A DNA stretch of 62,499 nt from Propionibacteriaceae bacterium UBA6122 (GTDB lineage: Bacteria; Actinomycetota; Actinomycetes; Propionibacteriales; Propionibacteriaceae), in assembly GCA_002428365.1 (NCBI GenBank), contig DIVW01000031.1, positions 6,953 to 69,451 of the forward strand, given 5' to 3'. Below the pieces are notes generated by a model. The model saw only the letters and a program-made list of their open reading frames with translations, ran no database searches and was not told the origin of the DNA. A program made the translations under genes and the position numbers. Shown piece by piece: positions 50,633 to 60,231 of the stretch (position 1 is its first letter; each line of letters opens with the position of its first letter).

Positions 50633-52267
50633 TTAGGTGCGGGTCTGCCCTAGCGAAATGATGGCCCACTGCAGGTTGTGATCCGAGCCGTAGTAGGCCT
50701 GGTTGAACGTGCCGTTGCCATTTAGCGGCATCTGGTTGACATAGGTGAGCGGTCCGGCGCCGTTGGTGTTCTTCACGAACAGATAGTCGATGCGGGTGCC
50801 CACGTAGGCATACGACTTCGGCCGACTCGGGAAGCCACTGTTGGACGTGCTGCGAGTCGCATTGCCGCGTTTGTTCGCCGAGGCGGCATCAACGTAGCCG
50901 GCGGCACGGATCAGGTCGGGGGCTTCAACGTTGTCTCGGCCGAGGAAGCCGACATTCAGATCGCCGCCGAGCACCACTGGGTAAACCTCGGGGTTGAGCT
51001 TGTCGATGTAGGCCAGCATTCCCCGGGTGAGGGCGAACCGCAGGCTCTTGCCGTAGCTCTGGGTGAGGAGGTGCATCGAGGCGGCGTAGAAGTATTCGCC
51101 GGTGCCGCGAACCCGCAGTTTGGCCCAGGCGTAGTACCGGTTTTCCACGCTGGACGGATAGCCGCTGACCAAGGAGGAGCTGGGCACTAGCCCGGACGCA
51201 ACCACTTCAACTTTGTCGGAGCGGACGTAGATGTGGTTTCCGCGGGAACCGATGCGGGTCGACATCACCCGGTCGGCCGGGTACGCCAGCTCCAAGCCGA
51301 CGCCCGAAACCAGGCTGGTCAGGTCTTCGAGCTGGGTGTAGGTAGTGCCGGGCCAGGCTGGGTTCGGAATCAGTTCCTGAGTCATCAGCACATCTGGGCT
51401 GGCCAGCTTGATCGCATTCAGTACTGCGCCACGCTTGGCTTTCCAGCTGTTGGCGCCGGTGCTGGGTCGGGCCACCGAGCTCGCCACGTTGTAGGTGGCC
51501 ACCTTCAGTTGGGTGCCAGCTGGCGATAGGGCGGTCGGCCAGCCGTAAGCCACCTTGGAGGTGCGGCTCTTGGGGCCGTTGTAGGAGATGAGGCGGACGT
51601 AGGCGGGGTTGCCGGTGGCTGATCCGATTAGATTCACATAGGCCGACGGGATCCGAACTGTCGCGGAGGTCGTGGTCGCCGGATAGGGACCGAACTGGGC
51701 GTATTTGCCCTTCTGCGCCTTCGTCAGCGGGACGTTGTCCCACGACATCCGCAGGTAAATCGAGGTTGCCTTGCTGAATCGCTTCCAGGTCACCTTGACG
51801 GTGTTCACTCCGTCGGGGGTGACCGAGGTGATCTGGCCGCGGCCGGTCGTGGCCGAGGTGGTCTTGGTCTTCACCCTGGCGCTGGTCGCTGCGGCCGCAC
51901 TCGGTACGGCGGCGACCTGGACGTAGTAAGTGGTGGATTTCTTCAACCCGGAGACCACTGCCGTGCGAGAGGTGGTCGCCACCGACTTCACCAGACCGCG
52001 GCTGTTCGACACCAATACCCGGTAGCTGGAGACTCCGGGGATCGCCGTCCATGTGGCGGTGATGCGATCGCGGCCGGGCACTACCACGAGGCTGGAGACG
52101 CGGGTGACCGCAGCGGGTGCAACCGGCGCCGCATTGACTGTCACCGGAACCGGCACCAGCACGGTGAAGGTCACGGCAGCAGCGAGCGCGGACAGCGATG
52201 CGGCCAGCCAGCGACGTCGCGTCGATCGGCGTTGGGGCCGGATCTGGGAGACGAATCCTTTGTTCAA
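50633..52267 (-). CDS. Secreted endonuclease/exonuclease/phosphatase (EEP) protein with Fn3 domain
   Basis: 544 residues from TTG 52267 (GAGGA 7 nt before); a longer open frame to 52384 is unlikely. Signal peptide WLAASLSALAAAVTFTVLV. Residues ~60-150 form a fibronectin type III domain (TRVSSLVVVPGRDRITATW...YYVQVAA). The C-terminal EEP domain has ATYNVASS, LMTQEL, YAASMHL, VVLGGDLNVGF, RIDYLFV and YGSDHNLQWA, the DNase I-like catalytic set. It is an exported phosphodiesterase or nuclease with unknown substrate. Confidence 0.88.
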   Translation of the reverse strand: MNKGFVSQIRPQRRSTRRRWLAASLSALAAAVTFTVLVPVPVTVNAAPVAPAAVTRVSSLVVVPGRDRITATWTAIPGVSSYRVLVSNSRGLVKSVATTSRTAVVSGLKKSTTYYVQVAAVPSAAAATSARVKTKTTSATTGRGQITSVTPDGVNTVKVTWKRFSKATSIYLRMSWDNVPLTKAQKGKYAQFGPYPATTTSATVRIPSAYVNLIGSATGNPAYVRLISYNGPKSRTSKVAYGWPTALSPAGTQLKVATYNVASSVARPSTGANSWKAKRGAVLNAIKLASPDVLMTQELIPNPAWPGTTYTQLEDLTSLVSGVGLELAYPADRVMSTRIGSRGNHIYVRSDKVEVVASGLVPSSSLVSGYPSSVENRYYAWAKLRVRGTGEYFYAASMHLLTQSYGKSLRFALTRGMLAYIDKLNPEVYPVVLGGDLNVGFLGRDNVEAPDLIRAAGYVDAASANKRGNATRSTSNSGFPSRPKSYAYVGTRIDYLFVKNTNGAGPLTYVNQMPLNGNGTFNQAYYGSDHNLQWAIISLGQTRT

Positions 52268-52453
52268 CTGCTTGTCCTCAATGTGTGGCGGTGCATGCGG
52301 GGGGCGCAGCCACCGGTGTTCAACTACAGACCCCGGGTTGTGGGCCTGGATCGAGCGGCATTGGCGGTCTCCCGAGTTCGCCAATGCCCCCTACCTAGCT
52401 CCATTGTGACCCTGTTGTCGCCATTGCGTGCAGTCCCCGAGAGGGGACGCCCC
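52268..52453. other. Intergenic region between the EEP and esterase genes
   Basis: 186 bp upstream of the EEP start. Apart from the GAGGA ribosome site near 52275 I see no recognisable element. Confidence 0.4.
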
Positions 52454-53377
52454 TCAAAGGTGCTGGCCGAGGAAGCGGAATTGGGCCGGCGCGATCGATT
52501 TCCAGTAGGGATGACCGTGCTCGCCCGGGCCAAAACTGACCACCGGGGTCAAGGTGCCAGCGGTGTTGGCGAGGCGGTCGGCAAAGACGACGTTGCCCTG
52601 ATAGAAGGCATCGGAGGAGCCGCAGGCCAGGAAGACTGGCAGGTCGGTGAGTCGCTCGGTGCGGTCGAAGAAATTGTTGGCCTCGAACTCAGCCTCGGTC
52701 ATCCAGCCGGATTCGGGCGCATCGCTCAACTTGGCGTAGCAGGGGGTACTCAGGGCGGCCACGGCGCGCACCTTGCCGTGCAGCTCATCGCAGGCCAGCC
52801 GCAGCGCCCCCCAGCCGCCCATCGACCAGCCGGTCAGGGCCAGCCTGGACGTGTTCAGCCCTTGCCGTTTCAGCACCCGCACGAACTCCGAGGCCACCAG
52901 CGCGCCGGCATCCTGGCGGCCGCTACGTTGCCAGAACAGCACCCCGCCGAAGACTGCGGCGATGGCGAACGGGCGCACGCCGTTGGCCACCGCTGAGGCC
53001 AGCTGGCTGGGGTAGTTAAGGGACTCGATGATTCCGATCGGGTCGCCCATGCCGTGAAGCGCGATCACCACCGGCAATTTGTCACCTGGGCCGGTGCCGG
53101 GCGGATAGCAGATCACCCATTCGTGGGTGAGCCCGGTGGCGGTCGAGTTGAGCTGGCCGTAGCGCACCGGTCCGGGCTGAGCGGTTGCGGTGGCCGACGG
53201 TACGGGCCGAACAGGCGAGGCGGACCGGCGTGGTGCGAGTGGACTCTCGGAGGGCTCGGGAGTGTTGCCTAACCGGGGAGTGCAGGCCACCAAAGTGGCA
53301 GCTGGAGCCAACGCCAGCGCGCTGAGCAGCGTGCGGCGGGCGAGGGGGTGGCCGGGGTTTGAGGCAGGTTTGGTCAT
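52454..53377 (-). CDS. Lipoprotein esterase (alpha/beta-hydrolase, EstA/esterase D-like)
   Basis: 307 residues from ATG 53377. Signal peptide with an RR pair and lipobox LVAC. Alpha/beta hydrolase: VVIALHGMGDP, nucleophile Ser in TGWSMGGWGALRLA, FLACGSSDAFY with the Asp, and His in GPGEHGHPYW. Anchored outside the membrane. Acyl ester substrate unknown. Confidence 0.9.
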   Translation of the reverse strand: MTKPASNPGHPLARRTLLSALALAPAATLVACTPRLGNTPEPSESPLAPRRSASPVRPVPSATATAQPGPVRYGQLNSTATGLTHEWVICYPPGTGPGDKLPVVIALHGMGDPIGIIESLNYPSQLASAVANGVRPFAIAAVFGGVLFWQRSGRQDAGALVASEFVRVLKRQGLNTSRLALTGWSMGGWGALRLACDELHGKVRAVAALSTPCYAKLSDAPESGWMTEAEFEANNFFDRTERLTDLPVFLACGSSDAFYQGNVVFADRLANTAGTLTPVVSFGPGEHGHPYWKSIAPAQFRFLGQHL

Positions 53378-53473
53378 CAATCGATCACTGTCGCGGGGGA
53401 GGCGGTCGCCTCGATGATCGCAGACCCAACTGGCCTTGGGTAGAGCGGCTATTGCCCCGGGTGCCCGCGTGGG

Positions 53474-53953
53474 TCAGGCGACGGGAAAGATCGAACGCCA
53501 CAACCGACCCAACGGGCCAGGGTTGTGCAGGGTGTAGGCCTTCTTCAGTCGCTGATCGATCGTCCAGGTGGCGCTGGTGCCACCGTGGAAGGCCGCAGTG
53601 TCGCCGGGTTGAAGGACGAAGGAGGTGCCCTGGTAGTCGACCTTCACCTCGCCCTCCAGCACGTAGACCACCTCGTCGACGGCGAACTGCCAGACGAAGG
53701 TGGTTGGCCCCTCGCAGGCCCAAATGCCATGGGAGGTGCGGCCGTCCGGCGAGCGGGAGATCTCGGCCTGGGTGAACCGTGGGTTGCCAGCCTTGATCCA
53801 GCTCGGATCGACCTGCACCTCGACCAGCGGCTTGGCGGCCGCCGCCGAGGACGGGTCGGGACTGCACGTGACGAACCGGACGGTCTCGTATCCGAGGAAC
53901 CCAAATACGCAGACAGCGACGGTTAGGGTCGCGGCGATCAGTGCACGTTTCAC
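53474..53953 (-). CDS. Membrane-anchored cupin protein
   Basis: 159 residues. An N-terminal helix (LIAATLTVAVCVFGFLGYETV) then a cupin_3-like domain: DGRTSHGIWACEGPTTFVWQFAVDEVVYVLEGEVKV and LQPGDTAAFHGGTSATWTID. Related to EutQ/DUF861 cupins, which often sense or bind small acids. The segment before the cupin (PRFTQAEISRSPDG) is typical of the family. It precedes no recognisable partner. Confidence 0.85.
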   Translation of the reverse strand: MKRALIAATLTVAVCVFGFLGYETVRFVTCSPDPSSAAAAKPLVEVQVDPSWIKAGNPRFTQAEISRSPDGRTSHGIWACEGPTTFVWQFAVDEVVYVLEGEVKVDYQGTSFVLQPGDTAAFHGGTSATWTIDQRLKKAYTLHNPGPLGRLWRSIFPVA

Positions 53954-53987
53954 GCCGATATTGTGGCCGATCCAAACCGGTGGGGGC

Positions 53988-54548
53988 CTAAAGCGCCCCG
54001 ACCAGCTTGATTGATGGGACGAGGGTGGCGTCGCCCTCGACCCATTTGGCCGGGCAGACCTCGCCTGGGTTGGTGCGGACGTGCTGTGCGGCGCGAACCT
54101 TGCGGACCAACTCGGCGGCGTTGCGTCCCATGCCTTCGGAAGTGACCTCCAAAAACTGAATGACGCCGTCGGGATCGACCAGGAACGTGCCCCGGTCAGC
54201 CATGCCGGTGGGCCGCATGTTGTCGAAGTTCTCGATCAACTCGCCGGTGGGGTCACCGACCAGGTAGAAAGCGACCTGGCCCACCTGTGGCGAGGAATCG
54301 TGCCAGGCCTTGTGCACAAAATGAGTATCGGCGCTGACCGCGAAAACCTCGACGTCAAGCGACTTGAGTTCGTCGTAGTAGTCCTGCAGATCGGAAAGCT
54401 CGGTCGGGCAGACGAAGGTGAAGTCCGCGGGGTAGAAGAAGAAGATCGACCATTTGCCGCTGGCGGTGGCCTCGCTTACGTCCACGAACTCGCTGTTGTA
54501 GTAAGCGGTGGCTTGGAAAGGCTTGATCTTGGTACCCAGCAGTGACAT
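53988..54548 (-). CDS. ahpC: Alkyl hydroperoxide reductase C (2-Cys peroxiredoxin)
   Basis: 186 residues, AhpC1 type. Peroxidatic Cys in FTFVCPTELSDL, resolving Cys in GEVCPAKW near the C-terminus, and THFVHKAWH. Detoxifies H2O2 and organic peroxides. No ahpF or ahpD is adjacent, so the reductant must be encoded elsewhere. Confidence 0.96.
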   Translation of the reverse strand: MSLLGTKIKPFQATAYYNSEFVDVSEATASGKWSIFFFYPADFTFVCPTELSDLQDYYDELKSLDVEVFAVSADTHFVHKAWHDSSPQVGQVAFYLVGDPTGELIENFDNMRPTGMADRGTFLVDPDGVIQFLEVTSEGMGRNAAELVRKVRAAQHVRTNPGEVCPAKWVEGDATLVPSIKLVGAL

Positions 54549-54657
54549 GCAGTTCCCTCTCCTCGAATGGCTATCCGTCCAAGCTAGCCCCGGTGCGTTA
54601 CGGCTCGGGGTCGGGTTGCGACTGGTGAGACTAGTTGCGGCAATTGCCGACTTCCGC

Positions 54658-54685
54658 GCCTGCGTAGGCTGAGGAAAACGCAGGC
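54658..54685 (+). promoter_or_regulatory. Leader hairpin before the small lipoprotein gene
   Basis: GCCTGCGT (54658-54665)/ACGCAGGC (54678-54685), 8-bp stem in the divergent gap, 19 bp before ATG 54705, which has GGGGAGGGG upstream. Confidence 0.35.
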
Positions 54686-54704
54686 ACGTGATAGGGGAGG
54701 GGCC

Positions 54705-55151
54705 ATGGGACCGGTCAGGATCGCTGCGATGGTTCTCACTTTGGCTTTGAGCGCGGGTTGCCAGGCAATACCCATTCCATCGGTGTTCGCGAGCGAACCG
54801 GTGGAGTTGCCGATCGAATGGTCCTCACGCACGGCACAGGTTTGGCTTTCCTCAGGGCAGGCGGCCCGGTTGAAGTTGGGCGAGTACAGCGCCTCGATCG
54901 GCGACTCCTGGACGGTGTTGACCGATTCCGCCCCTGGCGTGGTTGATGCGGTGGTCGATGGTGACTATGCGGCGGATGCGCCCCCCGGATCTTCGGCGCC
55001 CTACTATCTGGAGGTCGTCGCGCGGAAGCGGGGCAAGACCGAGCTTGAACTGCGCTACTGCTATCGCTCCAAACCAGCGGCCGACTGTGACCAGGGGCCA
55101 AACGCCGACCACAAACACGCCAACATCCAGATCACGGTGACGGTCTCCTGA
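54705..55151 (+). CDS. Small lipoprotein, possible chagasin-like (I42) inhibitor
   Basis: 148 residues. Signal peptide with lipobox LSAGC. The later part has LGEYSASIGDSWTVL...SAPYYLEVVARKRGKTELELRYCYR, a pattern that recalls chagasin-type protease inhibitors (G.tGy.W ... f...a...G...l.l.Y.r). The match is weak. Divergent from ahpC. Confidence 0.65.
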   Translation: MGPVRIAAMVLTLALSAGCQAIPIPSVFASEPVELPIEWSSRTAQVWLSSGQAARLKLGEYSASIGDSWTVLTDSAPGVVDAVVDGDYAADAPPGSSAPYYLEVVARKRGKTELELRYCYRSKPAADCDQGPNADHKHANIQITVTVS

Positions 55152-55185
55152 CCCCGTCCTCCCGCAGACACGGCATGCTGGAGCA

Positions 55186-55485
55186 ATGCTGGTTGCCTTT
55201 TCTGTAGCTCCCCTGGGTTCCGCGGAGTCCGTATCGGAGGCTGTTGCCGATGCCGTTCGAGTGGTTCGCGAGTCGGGCCTGCCAAATCACACCGACTCGA
55301 TGTTCACCACCATCGAGGGTGAGTGGGACGAAGTGATGGCCGTGGTGAAGCGAGCCACCGAAGCAGTCGGCGCCTACTCCGGACGGGTGAGCCTGGTGCT
55401 CAAAGCCGACATCCGCCCCGGCTTCACTGGGGAGTTGACGGCCAAAGTGCTCCGGGTTGAGGAGCGCCTGGCTGATCCGTCCTGA
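55186..55485 (+). CDS. MTH1187/YkoF-like thiamine-binding family protein
   Basis: 99 residues: LVAFSVAPLG, SVSEAVADAVRVVRESGLPNHTDSMFTTIEGEWDEVMAVVKRA and SLVLKADIRPG, the whole DUF77 (MTH1187) family pattern. These ferredoxin-like proteins bind thiamine-type ligands. Convergent with the GH25 gene. Confidence 0.9.
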   Translation: MLVAFSVAPLGSAESVSEAVADAVRVVRESGLPNHTDSMFTTIEGEWDEVMAVVKRATEAVGAYSGRVSLVLKADIRPGFTGELTAKVLRVEERLADPS

Positions 55486-55500
55486 CCGCTGGGGGTTTAT

Positions 55501-56829
55501 TCAGCGCGGCGTCCAGGCGTCAGCCTTGGCGATGTCGGCGTCCAACCCGCCCACGCCCGAACCGCTGATGCGGGCCTCACAGGTGTACTGCCAGATCGAC
55601 CAGGTTGTCCAGGGGCCAGTCTTGGGCTGAGCAGTGGGAATGCGGCCGTTGTTGGTGCCCCAGGAGGCGACCCACAGCCGGGTGATCTTGGCGACGTCCT
55701 GCCACAGGTAGCTGCCATTGGCCTTCACCGCGGTGGCGTTGGCGCTCATATACACATACAGGTTGGCCTGGTAGCCGTCGGCGGTGAGCAGCGCTTTGGT
55801 CGTGTTCAGGAAGCGGGTGGCCTCGCTGGGGCTCCAGGCCCGCAGCTTCAGCGTCTTCTTCTTGCCCGAGACGGTCTTCGTCCAGGCGCTGCCAGCTTCG
55901 ATGTCTAGCACCAACGGGTCGGTGCTGGCCTTGGTGTAGTTGCCGTCGGCGAGCAGCAGAGCGACGAACTGCTGGGCCGACTTCTCCGGGGTGTAACCAC
56001 CGGCGAAGGCCTGGCTGGAGGTGGTGTCGATGCTGGAGATCCAGCCGTTGAACCAATAGTGACCGGTGCGCACCTTCCGGGCAGTCGCAGCATCAGCCAG
56101 CGTGGCGTAGGCGCAGTCCTTGGTCACGGGCGTGCTGCCGGTGGCGTTGGCCTTACCGGTGCAGATGTCGGTGTAGCTGGTCTTGATCGGACGCGAGCCG
56201 CTGCCATTGCGCAGGATGGTGAAACCAGAGCTGCCAACCCAGGAGGCGACGGCATCCATCCGGATCTTGCCGGCGGCGGGGTATTGCCAGGCGGACAGGT
56301 CCACCCCTTGAGTCAGGCCGGTGAGACCGAAGGCGCGCTGAGCATCGGCGGCCGGGGTGTTGGTGGGGTAGTTGACAGTCAGCGTCACCACTTTGGAGGT
56401 GGCGGTGCCCTTCTTGCCCTTCACCACCGCGCGGAAGAGTGTCGTCTTGGGCCACGAGCTCACCTTGGCGGTGTAAGCGGACTTCTTTGCGCCGCTGATG
56501 GTCTTCCAGGACCCGCCGGAGACCGGGTGGGACTGCCAGCGGTAGCTCAACTTGGTGCCGGTGGCCTTCACCTTGAAGGTGATCGAGGTTCGAGTGCCGT
56601 AGCGACCGATCGTGGCGCTGCCTGGCTGCTTGGTGATCCTGGTCTTCTTCACCTTCTTGGCCTGCGGCGCAACGAAGCTCTGGCTGATGGCCACGGCCTT
56701 GCTCGGCGCGGCCGGTACCGCCGCAGCGTTGGTCGCGCCCACTCCGCTCGACAGCGCCAAAGCCATTGAGCCAGCGATCACTAGGAGTTTCGTCGGTGAG
56801 GCTGGGCGGGCGGACTTGAGGTGGGTCAC
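55501..56829 (-). CDS. Secreted GH25 lysozyme with Ig-like N-terminal domain
   Basis: 442 residues from GTG 56829. Signal peptide (LLVIAGSMALALSSGVGATNAA), an Ig/Big-like domain at ~75-165, then GH25: QGVDLSAWQ with the first catalytic Asp, GHYWFNGWIS, LVLDIEAGS with the second acidic pair, VYMSAN, LWVASWG and the end motif SIWQYT. It cleaves peptidoglycan glycan strands. Predicted cell-wall remodelling or competition role. Confidence 0.9.
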   Translation of the reverse strand: MTHLKSARPASPTKLLVIAGSMALALSSGVGATNAAAVPAAPSKAVAISQSFVAPQAKKVKKTRITKQPGSATIGRYGTRTSITFKVKATGTKLSYRWQSHPVSGGSWKTISGAKKSAYTAKVSSWPKTTLFRAVVKGKKGTATSKVVTLTVNYPTNTPAADAQRAFGLTGLTQGVDLSAWQYPAAGKIRMDAVASWVGSSGFTILRNGSGSRPIKTSYTDICTGKANATGSTPVTKDCAYATLADAATARKVRTGHYWFNGWISSIDTTSSQAFAGGYTPEKSAQQFVALLLADGNYTKASTDPLVLDIEAGSAWTKTVSGKKKTLKLRAWSPSEATRFLNTTKALLTADGYQANLYVYMSANATAVKANGSYLWQDVAKITRLWVASWGTNNGRIPTAQPKTGPWTTWSIWQYTCEARISGSGVGGLDADIAKADAWTPR

Positions 56830-56898
56830 GATGCCTGCGCTTTCTGTTCGGCGGCACTGAGATGTGAACGACGCTCTCATCCTAACCACCCGGTGATG

Positions 56899-57135
56899 TC
56901 AGCTGGGGGCCGCGGCCGCATCACCACTGCTAAGCACCCCGTCGGCAAAGCCTTCCAGGGTTTCGGGACGGACGATTGCTATGCCGCGTTCGATGTCGGC
57001 CAGCAGCAGCAGCGAATCGCCGGGGTTGATGTCGAACAGGTCGCGCATATCCTTCGGGATCACGATCTGTCCCTTCTCGCCGACCTTAGCGGTGCCGGCG
57101 AGTTTGCCTGGTGGCGGTCCTGGCAGATGGGTCAT
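56899..57135 (-). CDS. AbrB/SpoVT-type DNA-binding protein
   Basis: 78 residues. Swapped-hairpin domain GTAKVGEKGQIVIPKDMRDLFDINPGDSLLLLADIERGIAIV. GGAGGAGC precedes ATG 57135. Located 17 bp after the alpha/beta hydrolase gene on the same strand, so it is cotranscribed with it and may control it. No PIN-type toxin is adjacent. Confidence 0.9.
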   Translation of the reverse strand: MTHLPGPPPGKLAGTAKVGEKGQIVIPKDMRDLFDINPGDSLLLLADIERGIAIVRPETLEGFADGVLSSGDAAAAPS

Positions 57136-57152
57136 GCTCCTCCATCGTTGAG

Positions 57153-58244
57153 CTAGCGGGGTGCGATCTGGGAGGCCAGCTCAGAGACCTCCTGGGCAAA
57201 GACTGCCGGATCTTCGCCGTGAATGCTGTGACCGGTGGCAGTTTGAATCATTTTCGAGTCGGCGATCAGGGTGTGTATTTGGGCCGCCTCAGCATCGGAG
57301 GTGGCGCCCTGCAGGATTCCGTCCGCGCCGATGGTGACCTTCGAATGTAGGTAGGTGACCGGAATTCGGATCTTCTTCATGGTCGCGACGTGATCCCAGC
57401 CGGCGTCCCAGGTGCCGGAATAGAAGGCCTCCCCGAAGCGGGGATCGTAGGTCGGCACGCCACGGAAGGACTCATTGATTGACGGCGGTAGCCAGGCGAC
57501 GATGATCGGCTCGCCGGGGTGCTGGGCATGGTAGTTCAGCCCCTGATCGATCAACGGCTTGGCGTTGTCGCCGAAGAACTGCCAAAGGCGGGCCCGCGGA
57601 AATGAGTAGCTGACGAAGTCATGCTGGCCGGAGTAGAGGTAGTTGTGGCAGGTGGTGGCCAGATCCACCCAGTTCCAGGTCTGCTTGGCCCGCGGGAAGG
57701 TGGTGGTGAGTAGCGGCGGGTCTTCGAGCACCACCCCGAGCACCCAGTCGGCAGAATTAGCGGCCATCCAGGTGGCGATCAGGCCGCCAGAGGAGTGCCC
57801 GGAAACGATGGCCGGCTCGGCAATCACCTTCTCAATGAAGGTAGTGAGGTCTTTGGCCACCGCGACGTTGGTGTATTTGGCCGGATCGTGGTCGGACTTG
57901 CCGTGGCCGTAGACGTCCACCACAAAGACGTGGAAGCGCTGGGCGAGCTCGGGTAGCACGGGGTAGTAGTCCCGCCAGTCCTGGGTTTGGCCGTGAATGA
58001 GCAGCAGGGCTGGGCCGTTGTCGGGGCCTTCGGCGTAGTGGATGCCTGAGCCATTGATGTTGGCATCCTTCTCGGCGTAGTGCGCCGACCACACTTCCTT
58101 CATGCCATTGGTGAAATAGCCCAGGTTGTTCTCGGTGTAGATCCAGGCCCAGCTGCCAGCCAGCGCAACCGTGATCGCCAGGCCGGTCACTAGCCACTTC
58201 AGCGCAAACACGCTGCCCCCAGTGGTAGAAGTCATACAAGTCAT
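57153..58244 (-). CDS. Membrane-anchored alpha/beta hydrolase
   Basis: 363 residues from ATG 58244 (ATG 58235 is an alternative; neither has a Shine-Dalgarno). An N-terminal helix (WLVTGLAITVALAGSWAWIY) anchors it. Hydrolase core: LLLIHGQTQDWRDYYPVLP, VVDVYGHGKSD, nucleophile Ser in VSGHSSGGLIATWMAANS, and His in TGHSIHGEDP. The lid region mid-protein is long. The substrate is unknown. Divergent from proC-like gene. Confidence 0.9.
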   Translation of the reverse strand: MTCMTSTTGGSVFALKWLVTGLAITVALAGSWAWIYTENNLGYFTNGMKEVWSAHYAEKDANINGSGIHYAEGPDNGPALLLIHGQTQDWRDYYPVLPELAQRFHVFVVDVYGHGKSDHDPAKYTNVAVAKDLTTFIEKVIAEPAIVSGHSSGGLIATWMAANSADWVLGVVLEDPPLLTTTFPRAKQTWNWVDLATTCHNYLYSGQHDFVSYSFPRARLWQFFGDNAKPLIDQGLNYHAQHPGEPIIVAWLPPSINESFRGVPTYDPRFGEAFYSGTWDAGWDHVATMKKIRIPVTYLHSKVTIGADGILQGATSDAEAAQIHTLIADSKMIQTATGHSIHGEDPAVFAQEVSELASQIAPR

Positions 58245-58304
58245 ACCACGGCTGCTGGGTGGGCGGGGACGGTTTGCTGAGCCAGGCAACCTAAACTCAC
58301 AGCC

Positions 58305-59066
58305 ATGGCTGTGGGGATCATCGGATTGGGACGTCTGGGGGCCGCGCTGGCTCGCGGTTTGGCGCTGGCTGGCTTCGGTGAGGTGTACGGCTTCAGTCGG
58401 ACGGCGGCGCACGCGCAGCAGGTGGCCGACCAGGCGCCGGGGCTGGTACTGCTCGAATCGGCCGCTGAGGTGCTGGAGCGCTGCGATCCGGTCTTTCTGT
58501 GGATGGGCGCACCGCAGGCCGCTGAGGTGCTGGCGGCCAACGCCGAAGTGACCCGGCGGCGGCGTCCGCTGATCGTGACCTGCACTTCGGAGTTGTCAGC
58601 CGAGCAACTCGGCCCGCGCTGGGCGCAGACGCTGCCCAATGTGAACCTGGCCAGCGGCGAAGGCGGCACCCTGGTCACCTGGGGTCCGGGGTTGACCGAG
58701 GCTGAGCGCGAGACTGTTCGCGCGCCGCTGCGGGCCGCCGGGGCGGTTTATGAGGTGAGCGCGGCGGAGTTGCCGTTCTACTCGGCTCTGGCCAGCAGCG
58801 GGCCAGCTTTCTACGCCCGGATCATGGAGACCTGGGCTGATGCCCTGGCCGACCGGCACGGCCTCGACCGGGAGTATTGTCGACAAATGGTCCGCCAGAC
58901 GGTGGCCGGCACGGTGGCGCTGCAAGATGGCGACGGCATCGATGCCGCCGAGGTGATCAGGCGCGTGGCGCATCCCGGTGGCAGCACCGGCAAGGGTCTG
59001 GCGCCGCTGGAGGCCGAGTTTGCCGCCACGGCCGAGCAGATGCTGGGCGCAATGGGCCGCTGGTGA
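58305..59066 (+). CDS. proC: Pyrroline-5-carboxylate reductase-like protein
   Basis: 253 residues. NAD(P) Rossmann loop IIGLGRLGAALARGLALAG at the start, then YSALASSGPAFYARIMETWADAL and AHPGGSTGKGLAPLEAEF, the ProC dimerisation and substrate motifs (SGP, P.GGST..G). ProC makes proline from P5C. The family includes related imine reductases, so the exact substrate is not certain. Confidence 0.85.
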   Translation: MAVGIIGLGRLGAALARGLALAGFGEVYGFSRTAAHAQQVADQAPGLVLLESAAEVLERCDPVFLWMGAPQAAEVLAANAEVTRRRRPLIVTCTSELSAEQLGPRWAQTLPNVNLASGEGGTLVTWGPGLTEAERETVRAPLRAAGAVYEVSAAELPFYSALASSGPAFYARIMETWADALADRHGLDREYCRQMVRQTVAGTVALQDGDGIDAAEVIRRVAHPGGSTGKGLAPLEAEFAATAEQMLGAMGRW

Positions 59067-59084
59067 TCAGCGCTGAGGGCAGGT

Positions 59085-60164
59085 TCAGAACTTCACCAAG
59101 TGCCCGGAGAACTCGCCGACGTTAGCAATTTCGACGGTGACGTTGGTGCCCTCCACCTTGATTCGATAGGGAACCAGATCTTTGCCGTTCACACTCATGA
59201 CCGGAATGGATGCGGGGCCCTGGGGTGTGTCGGCGCTAACGCTCAGGGAACCAGAGCTGGCCAAAGACAGGGTGCCGGTGCCCGATGGCTCCTCCATTTG
59301 GTAGGGGAAGTCATCGCCCAGCGGTGGCAGCGGAGCCAAGGGGAGGTCGACCAGGAAGGCCGCTCCAGTGCCTTTGGCTGACCCCTTGATCTTGCCTTTG
59401 CCTTGGAGCACGCCAAGGTCTTTGGTGTATTTGCCGGTGACAGACATGGTGGCATTGCCGGTGTAACTGCCGGAGGAATTGGCCGAGCCGCCAGCAAGAT
59501 CCAGATCGAGGGTGAACTCGAGCTTCCAGTCCAGCTTGGTGAACTTCACCGTGTCGTGCACCGAGATCACATACAGCTTCTTGGCCTGCTTGGCCCGCTT
59601 CTGTTTGGCCGCTTTGCGGGCCGCGGACGAAGCCTTCGCCACGCTGTAGGGGGAGAAGCCAGTGACTTCAGCTAGCAACAGCGTGCCGCCCTTGGTCTCC
59701 TGCCGCACGGTGGCGACGACCTCGGCCACCGTTCCGTCGTCGGCGAGTTTCACGATGCTGGCATCAGCGTGCGGCTTGCCCTTCACCGCGAAGGCGATCA
59801 CGCAATCACCAGTGGGAGCCTGACCGGCCTCGTCAACGTAAATACCGGGGGCGAGCGCGTCGACCAGGCCGTTCGGAGCGGTGCGCATTGGGGTCAGCGT
59901 CCAGTTGGCCCCGGCCGGAGCCGAGCCGCCGGGCACTGAGACCACCGCCGTCCACTCCCCGGAAGTGACCGCAGCTTTGCCGCCGTCGGCCCCGATTGTC
60001 AGCGGGACGGCCGCGGCTGCGTCCAAGTCGAATCCGGGCGGTGCCACAACCGAAGGAGCAGAAGCGCTGGGCGCAACCGTCGGGGTGCCGGGGGCCGGTG
60101 GCGTGCAGCCGGAGATGGCTAGCGCACAGGCGAGAATGGTGATCAGGCTTCGGGCAAGGCGCAT
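59085..60164 (-). CDS. Lipoprotein of unknown function
   Basis: 359 residues. Lipobox ISGC, a Pro/Ala/Ser linker, a beta-rich domain (~50-180) ending in TGFSPYSVAKAS, a Lys/Arg/Ala-rich linker (AARKAAKQKRAKQAKK), and a second domain. The TGFSPY segment recalls the ZU5-like/tail region of some exported proteins. Nothing more can be assigned. Convergent with proC. Confidence 0.75.
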   Translation of the reverse strand: MRLARSLITILACALAISGCTPPAPGTPTVAPSASAPSVVAPPGFDLDAAAAVPLTIGADGGKAAVTSGEWTAVVSVPGGSAPAGANWTLTPMRTAPNGLVDALAPGIYVDEAGQAPTGDCVIAFAVKGKPHADASIVKLADDGTVAEVVATVRQETKGGTLLLAEVTGFSPYSVAKASSAARKAAKQKRAKQAKKLYVISVHDTVKFTKLDWKLEFTLDLDLAGGSANSSGSYTGNATMSVTGKYTKDLGVLQGKGKIKGSAKGTGAAFLVDLPLAPLPPLGDDFPYQMEEPSGTGTLSLASSGSLSVSADTPQGPASIPVMSVNGKDLVPYRIKVEGTNVTVEIANVGEFSGHLVKF

Positions 60165-60231
60165 TGGGGTCTCCGATGTTCGGGCCGCACAATCTAGGCA
60201 TTCACCACTCTAGAGCGGCCCGGTGGCCCGG